64,000 nucleotides of DNA from Novosphingobium sp. ST904 (lineage in GTDB: Bacteria > Pseudomonadota > Alphaproteobacteria > Sphingomonadales > Sphingomonadaceae), in assembly GCF_001298105.1 (NCBI RefSeq), contig NZ_LGJH01000143.1, positions 1-64,000 on the forward strand, in the 5' to 3' direction. Position numbers and translations under genes: made by a program. The stretch's first letter is position 1. Every line of letters starts with the position of its first letter. The notes below the pieces were generated by a model, which saw only the letters and a program-made list of their open reading frames with translations, did no database searches and was not told where the DNA came from. This document shows positions 17,501-27,293 of the stretch, one piece after another.

Positions 17501-18753
17501 ATGAACGCAACTGTTGCAGCCGCATCGCAAGTCGTCCTCCCGCCTCCGGCCACCACCCTGAAGGGCGCCGCGCCGCGCCTGATCCATGTACTGGCAATCG
17601 GCGGCGCGCACCAGTTGCCGCATATCGTACCGGTGGCTTGCGAACTGGAACGGCGCCATCCCGGCAGCGTGACCATATTCGTCCCCAAGGCCGCCGACGT
17701 GCAGGCCGTGCGCGATCTCGCGGCGAGAATGGGCATGCCTCTGCCGGCGCTGGTGGAAATGCGCCTGCCTGCCCCGCTGAATGCACTCGTTCCCGGCTTC
17801 GCGCGAAAGATGGCGCGGCTGATCTACTGGTCGCCGCTGCTGCGCGATGCCGAACTGATCCTCTGCGCGATGCCGAACTGATCCTCTGCGCGGAACGCAC
17901 CTCCACGATCCTGCCGCGCCTCTGGAAGCAGTGCCCGCCGCTGGTGCACATTCCCCATGGCGCCGGCGACCGGGCGGTCGGCTTCGAAAAACGCTTCGAA
18001 CTGTTCGACCATGTGATCGTGGCGGGCGAAAAGGACCGCGACCGGTTGCTGGCTGCCGGGCTGGTGACGCCGCAACACTGCACCGCCGCCGGGCCGATCA
18101 AGCTGGCTGCGATGCTGCGCGCCGGGCTCCATCCCGCGCCGCTGTTCGACAATGGCCGCAAGACGATCCTCTACAACCCGCACTTCACCAAGAAGCTGAA
18201 TTCCTTCGACGCCTTCGCCGCGAAACTGATCGATGCGATGGTGCGTGACGGGCGCTACAACCTCGTGGTCGCGCCCCATGTGCGGATGGCGGCCCGCTGG
18301 TCTGCAAACCGCCGACGCGAGTGGGAAGCGCTGGCAGTGCCGGGGCAAGTGATCGTCGACCTCGGCTCGCCGCGCTGCAACGACATGACATATACCTGCA
18401 GCGCCGATCTCTATCTCGGCGATGTCAGCAGCCAGGTCTATGAGTTCCTGATCCGCCCGAGGCCGTGCCTCTTCGTCAACGCGCACGAAGCGCAGTGGCA
18501 GGACTGCGAGGACTACGCGATGTGGCACTTCGGTGATGTGGTGGCGCCGGACGCCGATCCCGTGGCGGCCATCGACCAGGCCTTCGCCGACCACCGCGCC
18601 TATGTGGCCTGGCAGAAGGAGCGCATGCGCTATTCGATCGGCGGGCTCGACTGGAAACCGGACGGCACGCCCTTCATCGCCTCCCAGGACCCGATCCGCC
18701 TTGCCGCGGACATCGTCTCCCGCGTCGCCGGGCTTTCACCGGCCCTGGCCTGA
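17501..18753 (+). pseudogene. CDP-glycerol glycerophosphotransferase-like GT-B protein, broken by a tandem duplication
   Basis: The first frame runs from MNATVAAASQ to LLRDAELILCAMPN and stops. A second frame repeats RDAELILCAE and continues through CPPLVHIPHGAGDRAVGFEK, FDHVIVAGEKDRDRLLAAG and ADLYLGDVSSQVYEFLI to 18753. The break is caused by a perfect 23-bp tandem duplication at 17844-17889; removing one copy restores a protein of about 409 residues. The HGAGD and DVSSxxYEF features resemble the GT-B fold of CDP-glycerol:polyglycerophosphate transferases, so a role in transferring phosphoglycerol or a sugar to a surface polymer is plausible. The start at 17501 lacks a strong ribosome-binding site. 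Confidence 0.78.
17844..17889. repeat. perfect 23-bp tandem duplication
   Basis: The unit beginning GCGATGCCGAACTG and ending CTCTGC occurs twice head to tail (17844-17866, 17867-17889). Because 23 is not a multiple of 3 it throws the surrounding gene out of frame. Precise loss of one copy by slippage would restore it. Confidence 0.95.
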
Positions 18754-18815
18754 CCGCAGCTTTCGCCGTCCTTGCGCGCGGCGCGCCGCACGCAAGGAGG
18801 TAAGTGTATGCGAAC

Positions 18816-20218
18816 CTAGCTCATGCCGCCCATCGCCCGGACATAAGCGACATTGGCGCGCAGCCGCGCCGTCTGTACGCTGATCCACGAGCGCTGCGCG
18901 TCGAGCGCGTCAGTCTGGGCGGTGACCACTTCTAGATAGTCCGAAGCGCCGTCGCGGTAGCGCGACAGGGCGATCTCGCTGGTGCGCTGCGCGGCCTGCG
19001 CCGCATCGCGCTGGGCCCCGGCCTGCGTCTCCAGGTGGTGCATCGCCGCGATCGCATCCTCCACGTCCTGGAACGCGCCGAGCACGGTAGAACGGTAGCT
19101 GGCCGCCACTTCCTCGTACTCCGCGCGAGACATCTTCACTTGCGACTTGCGCGCGCCGCCGTCGAACAGCGTCAGCAGCGCCGAAACCGGGCCGAGCGAC
19201 CAGAAGGTGTTGGGCGTCCTCAGCAGGTCGCCATTCGTGGTCTGCCAGCCCCCGGCCGCGCCGAGGCCGATCGAGGGGAACCACGCCGCCTTGGCCACGC
19301 CGATGCGGGCATTGGCGGCAAAGACCCTGCGCTCGGCTGCGGCGATGTCGGGACGGCGCTGGAGCAGTTCCGAAGGCACGCCCACGGCAACGTCCGGTAC
19401 GTCGAGCGGCTCGCTGCGCATAGGCAACGAGAATTCCGAAGGAACCACGCCGACCAGCGCCGCCAGTTCGTGCTCGGTCGCCGCACGCTCGTTGGCGATG
19501 GCCGAGACTTGCGCACGGGCATTACCCAGCACGGTGCGGGCGCGATTGACGTCGATGCCCGAGGCGATGCCGCCCGAATGCCGCGTGTCAGTGAGCTTGA
19601 GCGCGCGCTCGAACGCCTCGACCGAACGGCTTAGCAGGTCCGCCTGTGCATCGAGCCCCCGCAGCCGCAAGTAGGCATCCGCCACCGAGGCCTGGAGGCT
19701 GAGCCGCGCCGAGGCGAGATCGCCGCCGGATGCCACCGCCTCGGCATTGGCGGCTTTCACCGAATTGCGAACCCGGCCCCACAGGTCGAGTTCGTAGGAC
19801 AGACTGCCGCCGACCACGTAGTCGTTATAGGTGCGTGCCGTACCCGTCGATAGCGGGCGGCCAGCCGAAACGCGGTCTCGCGATGCCTCCGCGCTGGCAC
19901 CGACCGTCGGATAGAGATCCGAGGCGGTGACACCGGCGGCGGCGCGTGCCTGATCGTAGCGGGCGAGCGCTGCGGCCAGCGTCGGGCTGCAGTTTCGGCC
20001 CGCTTTTCCAGGTCGTCCAGCGTCGGGTCGCCGAACATCGTCCACCACTCGCCGCGCGCCTCGGCATCACGCGGGGCGGCCTGCGACCAGCCCGCCACTT
20101 CGCGGAAAGCCGGCGGAGCGGCGGTTTCGGGGGCGTGATAGTCGGGCGCCATCGAGCACCCGGCCATGGAACACCCGGCGAAAAGCAGCGCTGCGGCTGC
20201 GCGCAGCCTAGCCGCCAT
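18816..20218 (-). pseudogene. NodT-family RND outer-membrane lipoprotein, frameshifted
   Basis: The frame from 20218 begins with a lipoprotein leader (LLFAGCSMAGCS) and the typical WWTMFGDPTLDDLEKRAETA. It shifts near 19989 and continues in the next frame as SPTLAAALARYDQARAAAGV, SLSYELDLWGRVRNSVKAAN and RRPDIAAAERRVFAANARIG to GGMS at 18816. Adding one base between the Ala and Ser codons gives a normal protein of about 467 residues with both outer-membrane efflux repeats. It is the last gene of the pump-adaptor-NodT operon on the minus strand; its start overlaps the adaptor end by 11 bases. Confidence 0.88.
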
Positions 20219-21425
20219 GAGCGGCGCCCTTTGCAGCCGCAGGGGCGGCAGGCTTCGGCGCGGCCTTCTGGATCTTCACCTGGTCGCCGCTGCGCATCGA
20301 ATCCGGCGGGCTGTCCACCACTCGGTCGCCCTGCCTGACGCCGACCGAAACCACCACCGTCTTGCCAAGATCGCGCGCAATGGTGACCGGGCGCACGGTA
20401 ACGCGGTCGTTCGCGCCGACCACGGCCACGCTCGGACCCTTGTCCGTATAGAGGATCGTGCTGCCCGGCAGGGTCAGGCCCTGCACGCCGCCCGCCACGT
20501 CGAAGTGGGCTTCCACGAAGGCGCCCGGCTTCAGTGCGCCTTCGCTGTTGTCGGCCTGGACCTCGACGAGGACCGCGCCGGACTGCGCATCCACCGCGCC
20601 CGCGCTGCGGGTAACGGTGCCGGGGAACTTGCGCCCCGGGAACTCGGGCAGGGTCAGATCGACGTTCACGCCCTGTATGACCTGCGCCGAATAGATCTGC
20701 GGCACCCGGACATAGACGCGCATGCGGTGCACGTCGGAAACGGTGAACAGCGGCTGCGCAGCGGCATTGCCCGCCACTACCAGCGCGCCGATCTGCGCCG
20801 AACGGCTGGTCACGACACCCGCGAACGGGGCTGAGAGGCGGGTGAAGCCGCGCGTGGCTTCCAGTTCGCGAACGCTGGCGAGCGCGGCATTGGCGAGCGC
20901 GGTCTTCGCGGCGAGATCGCCCGCCTTCTCATCCACTTCCTGCTGCGAGACGGCGTCCTGCTTGAGCATGGCGCTCCAGCGCTTCGAGGTCGTGGCGGCG
21001 AGCCGCTGGTTGGCCAGCGCGGTCTGATAGTCCGCCTTGGCCTGCGCCAGCTGCTGGTCGACTTCGGGCGCATCGAGCACGGCGAGCGTCTGCCCGGCGC
21101 CCACCTTGTCCCCGATGTCGGCCTGCCAGCTGCGGACATAGCCGTTAGTGCGGGCATAGATCGCGGCGCTGTTGAACGCCTGCGCGGTGCCCGGCAGCGC
21201 AAGGCCGCCCGCGTCCGCCGCGCTCGCCGGGGTAACGACGGCGACGGTGGGCACGGCGGCATCCTCGGCCACGGCTTCGAGATCGCGCGTGGCGCTGAGA
21301 CGCGTGGCGATGCCCGCGCCGACCACGGCCAGCGCGATCACCGCGGCGCCGATGCCGACCCGCTTCAGCGTGCGGGTTTCCGGCCCCGTGGGCTGGGCGG
21401 CGAGTTCAGAGGTCGAATCATGCAT
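20208..21425 (-). CDS. RND efflux periplasmic adaptor subunit
   Basis: The intact 405-residue protein has one N-terminal membrane anchor (residues about 22-42, VGIGAAVIALAVVGAGIA). It carries a lipoyl-like domain (RTNGYVRSWQADIGDKVGAG with QTLAVLDAPEVDQQL), a helical hairpin, the returning lipoyl half (GFTRLSAPFAGVVTSRSAQI) and a beta-barrel domain with FTVSDVHRMRVYVRVPQ. The tail is Pro/Ala/Lys-rich. It couples the RND pump upstream to the NodT duct downstream. Its start codon lies within the sequence ATGCATGA, overlapping the likely true end of the pump gene. Confidence 0.93.
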   Translation of the reverse strand: MHDSTSELAAQPTGPETRTLKRVGIGAAVIALAVVGAGIATRLSATRDLEAVAEDAAVPTVAVVTPASAADAGGLALPGTAQAFNSAAIYARTNGYVRSWQADIGDKVGAGQTLAVLDAPEVDQQLAQAKADYQTALANQRLAATTSKRWSAMLKQDAVSQQEVDEKAGDLAAKTALANAALASVRELEATRGFTRLSAPFAGVVTSRSAQIGALVVAGNAAAQPLFTVSDVHRMRVYVRVPQIYSAQVIQGVNVDLTLPEFPGRKFPGTVTRSAGAVDAQSGAVLVEVQADNSEGALKPGAFVEAHFDVAGGVQGLTLPGSTILYTDKGPSVAVVGANDRVTVRPVTIARDLGKTVVVSVGVRQGDRVVDSPPDSMRSGDQVKIQKAAPKPAAPAAAKGAAHGG

Positions 21426-24400
21426 GGGCGGCCTGCACTTCCTGGGGGGGCAGCCTTCTCGCGGCGACGGCCGTGGACGAAGGCAAAGACGGTGGGAACG
21501 AAGAGGAGGGTTGCGATGGTGGCACAGATCAGGCCGCCGACGACGGCGCGGCCGAGCGGGGCGTTCTGCTCACCGCCTTCGCCGAGGCCGAGCGCCATGG
21601 GGCCCATGCCGATGATCATCGCCAGCGCAGTCATCAGCACCGGGCGGAAGCGGACGAGGCCCGCCTCCATCGCCGCCTTCACCGGGTCTCCCAGCTCGGC
21701 GAGCTTTTCGCGCGCGAAGCTGACGACGAGGATCGAGTTGGCGGTGGCCACGCCCATGCACATGATCGCGCCTGTCAGCGCCGGGACCGACAGTGTGGTC
21801 CCGTCGCGAAGAGCATCCAGACGATACCCGCGAGCGCAGCCGGAAGCGCGGTGATGATGACGAAGGGATCTAGCCAGGACTGGAAGTTGACCACGATCAG
21901 CAGGTAGATCAGCACGACCGCCGCCAGCAGGCCCCAGCCGAGGCCGGAGAACGCGGTATTCATCGTCTGGTACTGGCCGCGGATAGTGATCGTCGAGCCC
22001 TTGGGCGCTTCGGCCTTCAGCTCGTCGATCGCCTTCTGCACGTCACCCGCCACGGCGCCGAGATCGCGGCCCTGCGGAGTGCCGTAGATGTCGATGACCG
22101 GGGCGATGTTGTAGTGCGAAAGGACCGGAGCCGTGGTCGAGCGATTGACCGTCGCCAATGCGCCGAGCGGTTGCGGACGGGTTCCGGCCGCAGCGCCGGA
22201 AACCGGGAGGTTCGACAGCTTGCTCATCGAATCCACCGCATATTCGGGCGCCTGTGCGACGACCGCGTACTGCACGCCGTTGTCGGGGTTCACGAAGAAC
22301 ACCGGCGCGGTCTGCGAGGTTCCCGCCAGCGAGTTGCCGAGGCTGGTGGTCACGTCGCGTTCGGTGAGGCCGTACTGGCCCGCGCGGGCGCGATCCACGT
22401 CGACATCGAGCTGCGGCGAATTGGCCGGCTGCTGGAGGCGCATGTCGGCAAGGCCGGGGATGCGGGCCATCTTGGCCATGAGCTTCTGGGCATAGACGCG
22501 CGAGCCTGCCAGGTCCTTGCCGGCGATCTGCACGTCGATCGGCGAAGGCGAACCGAAGTTCAGGATCTGGCTGGTGATGTCGGCAGGCAGGAACGAGAAC
22601 TGGGTGCCGGGGAACAGGCGCGGCAATTCGCGGCGCAGCTTCTCGACGTAATCGCCGGTCGGCGCGTGGTCCTTGTTCAGCGTGATCAGCATGTCGCCGT
22701 CCTGCGGGCCGATGGTGCCGCTGTTGTTGTAGACGGTGTTGATCGAGCTGACTGGCAGGCCGATGTTATCGGTGATCGAACCGACTTCGGTGCGGGGAAT
22801 GAGCTTGCGCACTTCCGCCGAAATCCGTTCGAACCGCAGCGCCGTCTCGTCGATGCGGGTACCCACCGGCACGCGGACGTGCATGGCGATCTGGCCGGAA
22901 TCGACGGTCGGGAAGAAGTTGCTCCCCAGGAACGGCATCAGCCCGAACGAGATGACGACGATCGCGAGGAAACCCATCATGAAGGCCTTCTGGCCCTGCA
23001 ATGCGCGGTGAAGAATGCCGAGGTAACCGTCCCGCAGCTTCTCGAAGCGGGCTTCGAAGCCGCGCTGGAACCGCACGAGGGGGTTGTGCGATTCCGGCGT
23101 TCCGGCGTTGTGCGGGTTCTCGTCGTGGGTCGTGTGCGGCTTCAACAGGTACATCGCCAGCGTCGGCACCAGCGTGCGCGACAGGACGAACGAGGCGATC
23201 ATCGCGAAGACCACCGAAAGCGCCATCGGCACGAAGAGGTAGCCCGCGACGCCGGGCAGGAAGAACATCGGCACGAAGACGATGCAGATGCAGAGCAGCG
23301 AGACGAACGCCGGGGTGACGATCTGGGCGGCGCCGTCAAGGATCGCCTCCATCACCCCCTTGCCCTGTTCGAGGTGCCAGTTGATGTTCTCGATGGTCAC
23401 GGTCGCGTCGTCGACGAGGATGCCCACCGCCAGCGCCAATCCGCCCAGCGTCATCACGTTCAGCGTCTGCCCGAACACAGCCAGCATGGCGATCGCGGCC
23501 AGCACCGCAAGCGGGATCGACAGCGCGATGATGACGGTCGAACGCCAGGAACCAAGGAACAGCAGGATCATCAGCGAGGTCAGCGCGGCGGCGATGGCGC
23601 CTTCGTGGATCACCCCGTTGACCGCCGCCTTCACGAACAGCGACTGGTCGCCCACCGGCAGGATCTTGAGGCTGTCCGGTAGGGTCTCGGCGATCTTGGG
23701 CAGGGCTCCCTTCACGCCCTCGACGATGGAAAGCGTCGAGGTCGCGCCGTTCTTGAGCACGGTCAGCAGGGCCGAGCGGCGGCCTTCGACGTGGACCACG
23801 TTCTGCTGCTGGGCGCTGCCGTCGCGGACATAGGCCACGTCGCGCATGTAGATGGTCGCGCCGTTGACGACCTTGACCGGCAGTTCGTTCAGCGCCTCGA
23901 TGGAATCCGGCGTATTGTTGAGCCGCACCGAGTACTGCGTCGCGCCTATCTTGACGAAGCCGGCCGGGTTGATCTGGTTCTGCGAGGCGATGGCATTGCC
24001 GACATCGACCGCGGAAAGACCCTTTGACTGAAGCGCCTGGGGATCGAGGTCGATCTGGACCTGGCGCTGGCGGCCGCCCGAGGGGAACGGCATGGCAAGG
24101 CCCGGAATGGTGACGAGGCCGGTGCGGATCTGGTTCTGGCCGATGTCGAACAGCTGCTGCTCGGTCATGCCCTCGCCCGACAGCGCGAGCTGGAGGATCG
24201 GCACGGTCGAGGCGCTGTAGTTCAGGATCAGCGGCGGGGTGATGCCCGGCGGCATCTGACGCAGCACCGTCTGCGAAACCGAGGTCACCTGCGCGGTGGC
24301 GGTGCGAATGTCGGCGCCCGGCTGGAAGTAGATCTTGACGATGCCGGTGCCCTGAAGGGACTGGCTCTCGATATGCTCGATATCGTTGACCGTGGTGGTC

Positions 24401-24615
24401 AGCACGCGCTCATAGGGCGTGACGATGCGGTCCGTCATGTCCTGCGGCGCAAGGCCCGCATAAGTCCAGGCGACGGCGATGACCGGCACCTTGATTTCGG
24501 GAAAAATGTCGACCGGCGTGCGGAAAGCCGCGAGCAAGCCGCCGATGGCGATGATGATGGCCATGACGATGAAGGTCAGGGGGCGGTGCAGCGCGGTCTT
24601 GACGATACCTAGCAT
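21418..24615 (-). pseudogene. RND-family efflux pump permease, frameshifted near the C-terminus
   Basis: The main frame gives an RND permease: MLGIVKTALHRPLTFIVMAI, the proton-relay helix LALAVGILVDDATVTIENIN, and paired periplasmic and membrane repeats. At about 21800 the frame breaks after MLFATG. The missing end continues in another frame (MCMGVATANSILVVSFAREK, then LVRFRPVLMTALAMIIGMGP). One inserted base joins them as ATGTTLSVPALTGAIMCMG. A run of seven G (21444-21450 on the plus strand) near the end seems one base too long: with six, the protein ends QEVQAAHA at 21418, overlapping the adaptor start; as printed it reads on to 21365. The start at 24615 has GGAG 6 bases upstream; 24627 is an alternative. 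Confidence 0.88.
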
Positions 24616-24875
24616 CGAGAACTCCATAGGCCGCCCCGCACGCAAGACGCGCGCAGGACAGGCGAATTCCTCTCCGGTTCATTTTTTGGTTGGGTTTCCC
24701 CCGCTGCGACCCTCTGCTGCACGTGACATCAGAAACGGACGGGAAATCCTGCTGGAATAGTTCAGCCCCTAACGACCTGATCCCCGTTAGAAAAATGCGC
24801 TGGACGGGATACTCTCATGAATCAATTTCATGATTGGCGGTCATGCATTCCTGGAAAGGGCGGGCCGGGTGAAGG

Positions 24876-25658
24876 TTATATGTGCTTTTCCGCCGGTTGC
24901 AGGAAGACAACCCGGAAATCGCCGCGCTCAACGTCCGCAAGGGTATGCTGGGTGAAGCGTATCATACCTTCATCGGGGTGGCGAAATGTTCGTGTTCCGC
25001 CTTCGCGCGCGAGCACGCTCTGCCCGTCCCACGATTCGCGAAAATCGGGACTGTTCTCCTGAAGCCATTCGACCACCCCGCGCACACGCGGATCTGCAAG
25101 GGCATGGCTGTAATCCCGGCGGAATTCCGCCAGCAGGCGCGCCGCGCGCTCCTTCCAGTCCGGCAGCAGGACGCGGGCGGCGGGATGGGTGAAGACATAG
25201 CGCAGCAGGTTGGGGGCGGCATCGCCCTCGAACAGGCCCACGAACAGGCGCCGCGCCGCCTCGTTGGCCGCGCAGACCGCCCATGCCGGGTCGAGCGCAT
25301 AGCAGGGCCAGTCCAGCCGCTCGACGAGCGCCGAAATGGCGAGCGGTGCGGCCTGCCGGGCATGGGCGAAGGGATCGACCGGATCATGCCTGCCGGCCAG
25401 CGCGAACAGATAGTCCCGCTCCGCCACCGAAAGACTGAGGCCCACCGCCAGCCGCGAGAGTGTTTCGGCGGAAGGGCGCACATCCCGGCCCTGTTCGATC
25501 CACGCCACCCATGTCGTGCCGATCGCGGCACGGGCGGCAAGCTCCTCCCGGCGCAGCCCCGGAGTGCGGCGGCGGCGGTCATGCCCTTCAGGCGCCATGC
25601 TCTCACGGCGGGTGCGAACGAAGGCGCCCAGTAAACGTCGCTGCTCGTCGGTCTGCAT
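24876..25658 (-). CDS. XRE-family regulator with MmyB-like ligand-binding domain
   Basis: The 260-residue protein has an N-terminal HTH (LLGAFVRTRRESM, then TPGLRREELAARAAIGTTWV and AWIEQGRDVRPSAETLSRLA) and a C-terminal MmyB-like domain (YALDPAWAVCAANEAARRLF, LLRYVFTHPAAR). The domain end contains the characteristic FRHPDEGMIRFTQHTL. MmyB-type regulators bind a small hydrophobic ligand in a PAS-like pocket. It diverges from the methyltransferase gene across an 82-bp gap with an inverted repeat. Confidence 0.92.
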   Translation of the reverse strand: MQTDEQRRLLGAFVRTRRESMAPEGHDRRRRTPGLRREELAARAAIGTTWVAWIEQGRDVRPSAETLSRLAVGLSLSVAERDYLFALAGRHDPVDPFAHARQAAPLAISALVERLDWPCYALDPAWAVCAANEAARRLFVGLFEGDAAPNLLRYVFTHPAARVLLPDWKERAARLLAEFRRDYSHALADPRVRGVVEWLQENSPDFRESWDGQSVLAREGGTRTFRHPDEGMIRFTQHTLADVERGDFRVVFLQPAEKHI

Positions 25659-25679
25659 GGTCAGCTTTATAACAGGATA

Positions 25680-25706
25680 ACAATGTTCATTGTAACAGGC
25701 TATAAT
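25680..25706 (+). promoter_or_regulatory. inverted repeat ACAATG-TT-CATTGT plus TATAAT box
   Basis: A 6-bp perfect inverted repeat (25680-25693) lies just upstream of a perfect TATAAT (25701-25706) in the gap between the XRE regulator and the methyltransferase. It would fall in the promoter spacer for the methyltransferase, a typical repressor site. No good -35 box is visible, which suits regulated transcription. Binding by the XRE protein is inferred. Confidence 0.5.
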
Positions 25707-25740
25707 CCGGGCGAACGGGACTTCGCAAGGAGATTACCCC

Positions 25741-26526
25741 ATGACCAACGACAATTCCCGCCAAACAGCGGCACCGCAAGACCGGCACGAACTGGTGGAA
25801 AGCCAGTTCGGCACCACCGCCGCCGCTTATGTCACCAGCAAGGTCCATGCCTCGGGCGCCGACCTCGACCGGATCGCCTTGCGCGCCCGCGAGGCCGCGC
25901 CGCGCCATGCCCTCGACCTCGGCGCGGGCGGCGGCCATGCCGGATATGCCATCGCCCCCCATGCCGGAGCCGTGACCGCCAGCGACCTTTCGCCCCGGAT
26001 GCTGGACGTGATCGCGGCCGAGGCGGCCCGGCGCGGGATCACCAACATCGCGACCCGCGCGGCTCCCGCCGAAGCCCTGCCTTTCGCGGACGACAGCTTC
26101 GACTTTCTCGCCTGCCGTTTTTCCACCCACCACTGGCGCGATGCCGAAGCAGGACTGCGCGAGGCCCGGCGCGTGCTGGCACCCGGTTGCCCCGCGATCT
26201 TCATCGACGTGATCGCGCCCGCCGATCCCGCCGCCGATACGCATCTGCAGGCGGTCGAACTGCTGCGCGACCTCTCCCACGTGCGCGATTATGCGGCGGC
26301 GGAGTGGCTCGCGATGCTGGCACGCGCCGGGTTCGCCGCGAAACGGATGACCACGGCCCGCCTGCGCATGGATTTCGCGGACTGGACCGGGCGAATGCGC
26401 ACCCCGCCGGAACAGGTGGCCGCGATCCGCGCCTTGCAAAGGGCCGCCAGCAGCGAGGTGTCCGCGCATTTCGAGATCGAAGCCGACGGCTCGTTCACAA
26501 TCGACACGGTCCTCATCGAGACCTAG
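25741..26526 (+). CDS. class I SAM-dependent methyltransferase
   Basis: The 261-residue soluble protein has the SAM-binding motif I HALDLGAGGGHAGYAIA, a motif II acidic residue after TASDLSPRMLDVI, and a motif around FDFLACRFSTHHW. The domain resembles the methyltransferase_11 group, as in UbiE-like or small-molecule methylases. The start at 25741 has an AAGGAG site. The neighbouring divergent MmyB-type regulator probably controls it. The substrate is unknown. Confidence 0.92.
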   Translation: MTNDNSRQTAAPQDRHELVESQFGTTAAAYVTSKVHASGADLDRIALRAREAAPRHALDLGAGGGHAGYAIAPHAGAVTASDLSPRMLDVIAAEAARRGITNIATRAAPAEALPFADDSFDFLACRFSTHHWRDAEAGLREARRVLAPGCPAIFIDVIAPADPAADTHLQAVELLRDLSHVRDYAAAEWLAMLARAGFAAKRMTTARLRMDFADWTGRMRTPPEQVAAIRALQRAASSEVSAHFEIEADGSFTIDTVLIET

Positions 26527-26623
26527 GCGGCGTAGACCGACAGGCTTGCGCGCCGCCAAAATCCGATTGCGATGGCGCCGCTCCGGACCTAAGCGAATTC
26601 TCCCTTTTAGGCCGAGACGAACG

Positions 26624-27252
26624 ATGACGCTCCAGACCTGGTGGCTCTATGCCTTTGCCGTGTTCCTGCTTTCGGGACGCCCGGCCCGAACATGCTCCAC
26701 GTCATGACACGCAGCGTCGAGTTCGGCTTCCGCCGCGCCATGGCCGCGATGGCGGGATGCATGTTGGCGATCACGCTCGTGCTCGCCGCCTCGGCAGCCG
26801 GCCTTACCGCGCTGCTCAAGGCGATCCCCGGCGCCTTCGAGGTGCTGCGCTACCTCGGCGTCGCCTATCTCGTCTATCTCGGCATCAAGTCCTGGCGCTC
26901 CGACGTTTCCCAGATCGAAGAAGGCGACGACAGGATCGACCGGCGCAGTTCGCCCTGGGCGCTGTTCCGTGGCGGCTTCGCCATTGCGATCAGCAACCCC
27001 AAGCTGCTGCTCTTCGCCGCCGCCTTCTTCCCCCAGTTCATCAATCCAGCCGAGCCCAAGGCCCCGCAGTTCGCGGTGCTCGTCAGCACTTTCGCGGTGA
27101 TCGAGATGCTCTGGTACTGCACTTACGCCATGGCCGGCGGTTCGCTCTCGCGGCACTTGCGCAAGCCCTCGGTGAAGCGCGTGTTCAACCGGGTGACCGG
27201 CTCCATCTTCGTCGGCTTCGGTGCCGCGCTGCTCACTTCGCGGACCGCCTGA
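26624..27252 (+). pseudogene. LysE/RhtB-family amino-acid exporter, frameshifted
   Basis: The start ATG at 26624 gives MTLQTWWLYAFAVFLLSG, the usual first helix. The frame then breaks near 26676 and resumes as TPGPNMLHVMTRSVEFGFRR, the strongly conserved GPN motif of the family. Membrane helices follow (MLAITLVLAASAAGLTALL, LRYLGVAYLVYLGIKSW) and GGFAIAISNPKLLLFAAAFF. One added A in 'ggacgccc' restores a protein of about 209 residues with six helices. Family members export amino acids or homoserine lactones. Confidence 0.86.
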
Positions 27253-27293
27253 GTGAAAGCCTCGGCCGGTCCACGTACCGGACGCGAGGTGTT

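Noticed and set aside
21444..21450. Programmed frameshift at the seven-G run ending the RND pump gene
   Set aside because: The upstream break at 21800 shows independent indels in the same gene, so an ordinary homopolymer error explains the run better.
22114..23682. 522-codon open frame on the plus strand
   Set aside because: It is antisense to the second RND pump and rich in Arg, Asp and His without motifs.
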